Source of the DNA: an uncultured Flavobacteriaceae bacterium | GTDB lineage: Bacteria > Bacteroidota > Bacteroidia > Flavobacteriales > Flavobacteriaceae | NCBI GenBank assembly: GCA_947497245.1 | Contig: CANMFO010000003.1 | Coordinates: 558,001-622,000 of the forward strand | DNA length: 64,000 nt | Direction: 5' to 3' | Shown here: one piece after another, positions 62,870 to 64,000 of the stretch | Numbering within the stretch: the first letter of the stretch is position 1 | Layout: each line of letters starts with the position of its first letter | Notes under the pieces: generated by a model | What the model was told of the DNA's origin: nothing | The model's database searches: none | Seen by the model: only the letters and a program-made list of their open reading frames with translations | Made by a program: the position numbers and the translations under genes

Positions 62870-63416
62870 TTTTATCATCATCATCATTTACCTGTCCTTT
62901 GTTCTGGATCTATGGATATGGCCTATTCCCAGCGAAGCATCTACGGTATCGATGTTATCTTCAGAAAGTAGCCCGTTCTCAATTAAATCTGCTCAAGCAC
63001 TTGTCGGTTTATGGTTGAGCCTAATTTTCTACTTGTCCCCATTGTATCTGGCATTATTGGCACTTATTCGGCCGGAATTGGAAATGGCAACTATCTGGAT
63101 GATTATTTCGGGATTGTTTATTTCGATTTCCGGGAGGGTAATTTCACTTTCAGGAACAAGGGTGTTGAGAAAAAACCATGGTAAGACAGTGGTCAAATCC
63201 TCAATTTTCAAACGAAGTAGAAATCCAATTACAACGGGAATGCATTTAACTATTTTCGGATTGGTGATGTGCTACAATTATTGGTTTTTGTGGATCGGTT
63301 TTCCGATTTATTTCTGGATTTTTCATTTAAAGATCAAAATGGAAGAAGATTTCCTCATGGGGAAATTCGGTTCAGTATATGCACGATATATGGAAAAAAC
63401 ACCAAGGTATTTATGA
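62859..63416 (+). CDS. Isoprenylcysteine-methyltransferase-like membrane protein
   Basis: This 185-residue protein has about four membrane helices and the C-terminal ICMT/PEMT-like motif (TVVKSSIFKRSRNPITTGMHLTIFG, then KMEEDFLMGKFGSVYARYMEKTPRYL), the SAM-binding RxPxY..E pattern. Such enzymes methylate carboxyl groups or phospholipids at membranes; some act on small molecules. It overlaps the glycosyltransferase gene by 11 bases and the next methyltransferase by 4 (ATGA). Confidence 0.85.
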   Translation: MWVSFIIIIIYLSFVLDLWIWPIPSEASTVSMLSSESSPFSIKSAQALVGLWLSLIFYLSPLYLALLALIRPELEMATIWMIISGLFISISGRVISLSGTRVLRKNHGKTVVKSSIFKRSRNPITTGMHLTIFGLVMCYNYWFLWIGFPIYFWIFHLKIKMEEDFLMGKFGSVYARYMEKTPRYL

Positions 63417-64000
63417 CAGTGGTTAAAGAACAGGAGCAGATCAAATCTTGGTTTGACAATGTTTATAAGACGAAAGGATTCCGGTACTTAAGGCCGCTCG
63501 CAGCTTATAAAATTTTTGTGACCATTCTAAATCCCAAACCTGACACTAAACATTTGGATGTAGCCTGCGGACTTGGATTAATGCTGAAGGCTCTTGATAA
63601 TAAAAATGTGGAGCGTTATGGTGTTGATATTTCCGATGTGGCCGTAGAAGGTTGTCGTAAATTATGTCCGGAAGCAAAAGTTACGGTAGGCAATGCTGAA
63701 AAATTGCCCTATCGGAACGAGATGTTCGATTCGCTGACATGCTTAGGTTCGTTGGAACGAATGATGAACCGAGATTTGGCCCTTGCCGAACAATTAAGGG
63801 TCACCAAGCAAGGAGCCGATATATGCTATATGGTTCGTAATTCGGAAAATTTCACTTGGCACTTTCTACTTAAACCATTAAATCTATACAACAAAAAAGG
63901 CCATCAAGATGCACTTAGCCTAGAACAATGGAAAACATTATTTGGAAATGCGGGATTGGAAATTGTAAAAGTGTATCCCGATCATTGGCCTTATCATAGA
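63413..64000 (+). CDS. Class I SAM-dependent methyltransferase (3' end outside window)
   Basis: The frame is open to the right edge and covers 196 residues without stop. The SAM motif I is HLDVACGLGLMLKAL (about residues 47-61), followed by YGVDISDVA and VGNAEKLPYRNEMFDS, which are class I methyltransferase motifs 2 and 3. It is translated in overlap with the ICMT-like gene, so it belongs to the cluster. The C-terminus and any further genes lie beyond the window. Confidence 0.88.
   Translation, partial: MTVVKEQEQIKSWFDNVYKTKGFRYLRPLAAYKIFVTILNPKPDTKHLDVACGLGLMLKALDNKNVERYGVDISDVAVEGCRKLCPEAKVTVGNAEKLPYRNEMFDSLTCLGSLERMMNRDLALAEQLRVTKQGADICYMVRNSENFTWHFLLKPLNLYNKKGHQDALSLEQWKTLFGNAGLEIVKVYPDHWPYHR

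Overview
The window comes from a chromosome of a Flavobacteriaceae-type Bacteroidota, most likely a marine one. The evidence is a complete gldK-gldL-gldM-gldN gliding/type IX secretion locus, the conserved order miaB - sigma-54 activator - lptE - TPR-like gene - secG - groES - groEL, several promoters with the Bacteroidota -7 element TAnnTTTG, many SPII lipoproteins and beta-barrels, and polysaccharide-type catabolic genes (kduI, DUF4861). No rRNA, complete tRNA, CRISPR array or transposase was found.

Layout. 1-4249: end of a TonB-dependent receptor, an HMA-like metal-binding protein, a PepSY membrane protein, an outer-membrane protein and a DUF3179 lipoprotein, plausibly a metal-handling group. 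4337-11350 (minus strand): groEL, groES, secG, a TPR-like protein, lptE, a receiver-less sigma-54 activator and miaB; groES has a good sigma-54 promoter match. 11351-13985: an AT-rich accessory block with a MarR regulator, an isochorismatase-like hydrolase, a pirin and a small membrane protein, with shared CCTATACAA boxes. 14271-17302: a TonB-C protein, an LVIVD-repeat lipoprotein and an unknown lipoprotein. 17476-26078: topA, an arginase-fold protein that has lost metal ligands, and gldKLMN. 26252-31584: FAD oxidoreductase, DUF983, ABC-F ATPase, plant-type LRR protein, GIN-domain protein. 31856-34781: SUMF1 lipoprotein, YceI, M20 amidohydrolase. 34996-44174: planctomycete-type cytochrome/DUF1549-DUF1553, DUF1501 and cytochrome/LRR membrane genes, directly followed by an SDR, a FAH-family hydrolase, kduI and DUF4861, i.e. 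acidic or deoxy-sugar catabolism. 44264-51130: a dioxygenase-fold lipoprotein, two beta-lactamase-fold hydrolases, an alpha/beta hydrolase, a DinB protein and a BlaR1/BlaI-type pair. 51339-55763: M57 metalloprotease, two-domain VOC protein, cytochrome-PQQ quinoprotein. 56341-58545: small cytochrome, YceI, OB-fold and DUF5777 genes.

59010-64000 (cut by the window end) is the most interesting stretch: a tightly overlapping, AT-rich run encoding GTP cyclohydrolase II, a RibD-type reductase without deaminase, an MDR dehydrogenase, a Cys-less 6-pyruvoyl-tetrahydropterin synthase homologue, a GT4 glycosyltransferase, an ICMT-like methyltransferase and a SAM methyltransferase. I read it as a biosynthetic cluster for a GTP-derived, probably glycosylated and methylated heterocycle (pterin- or pyrimidine-like). 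The product is not deducible from the sequence.
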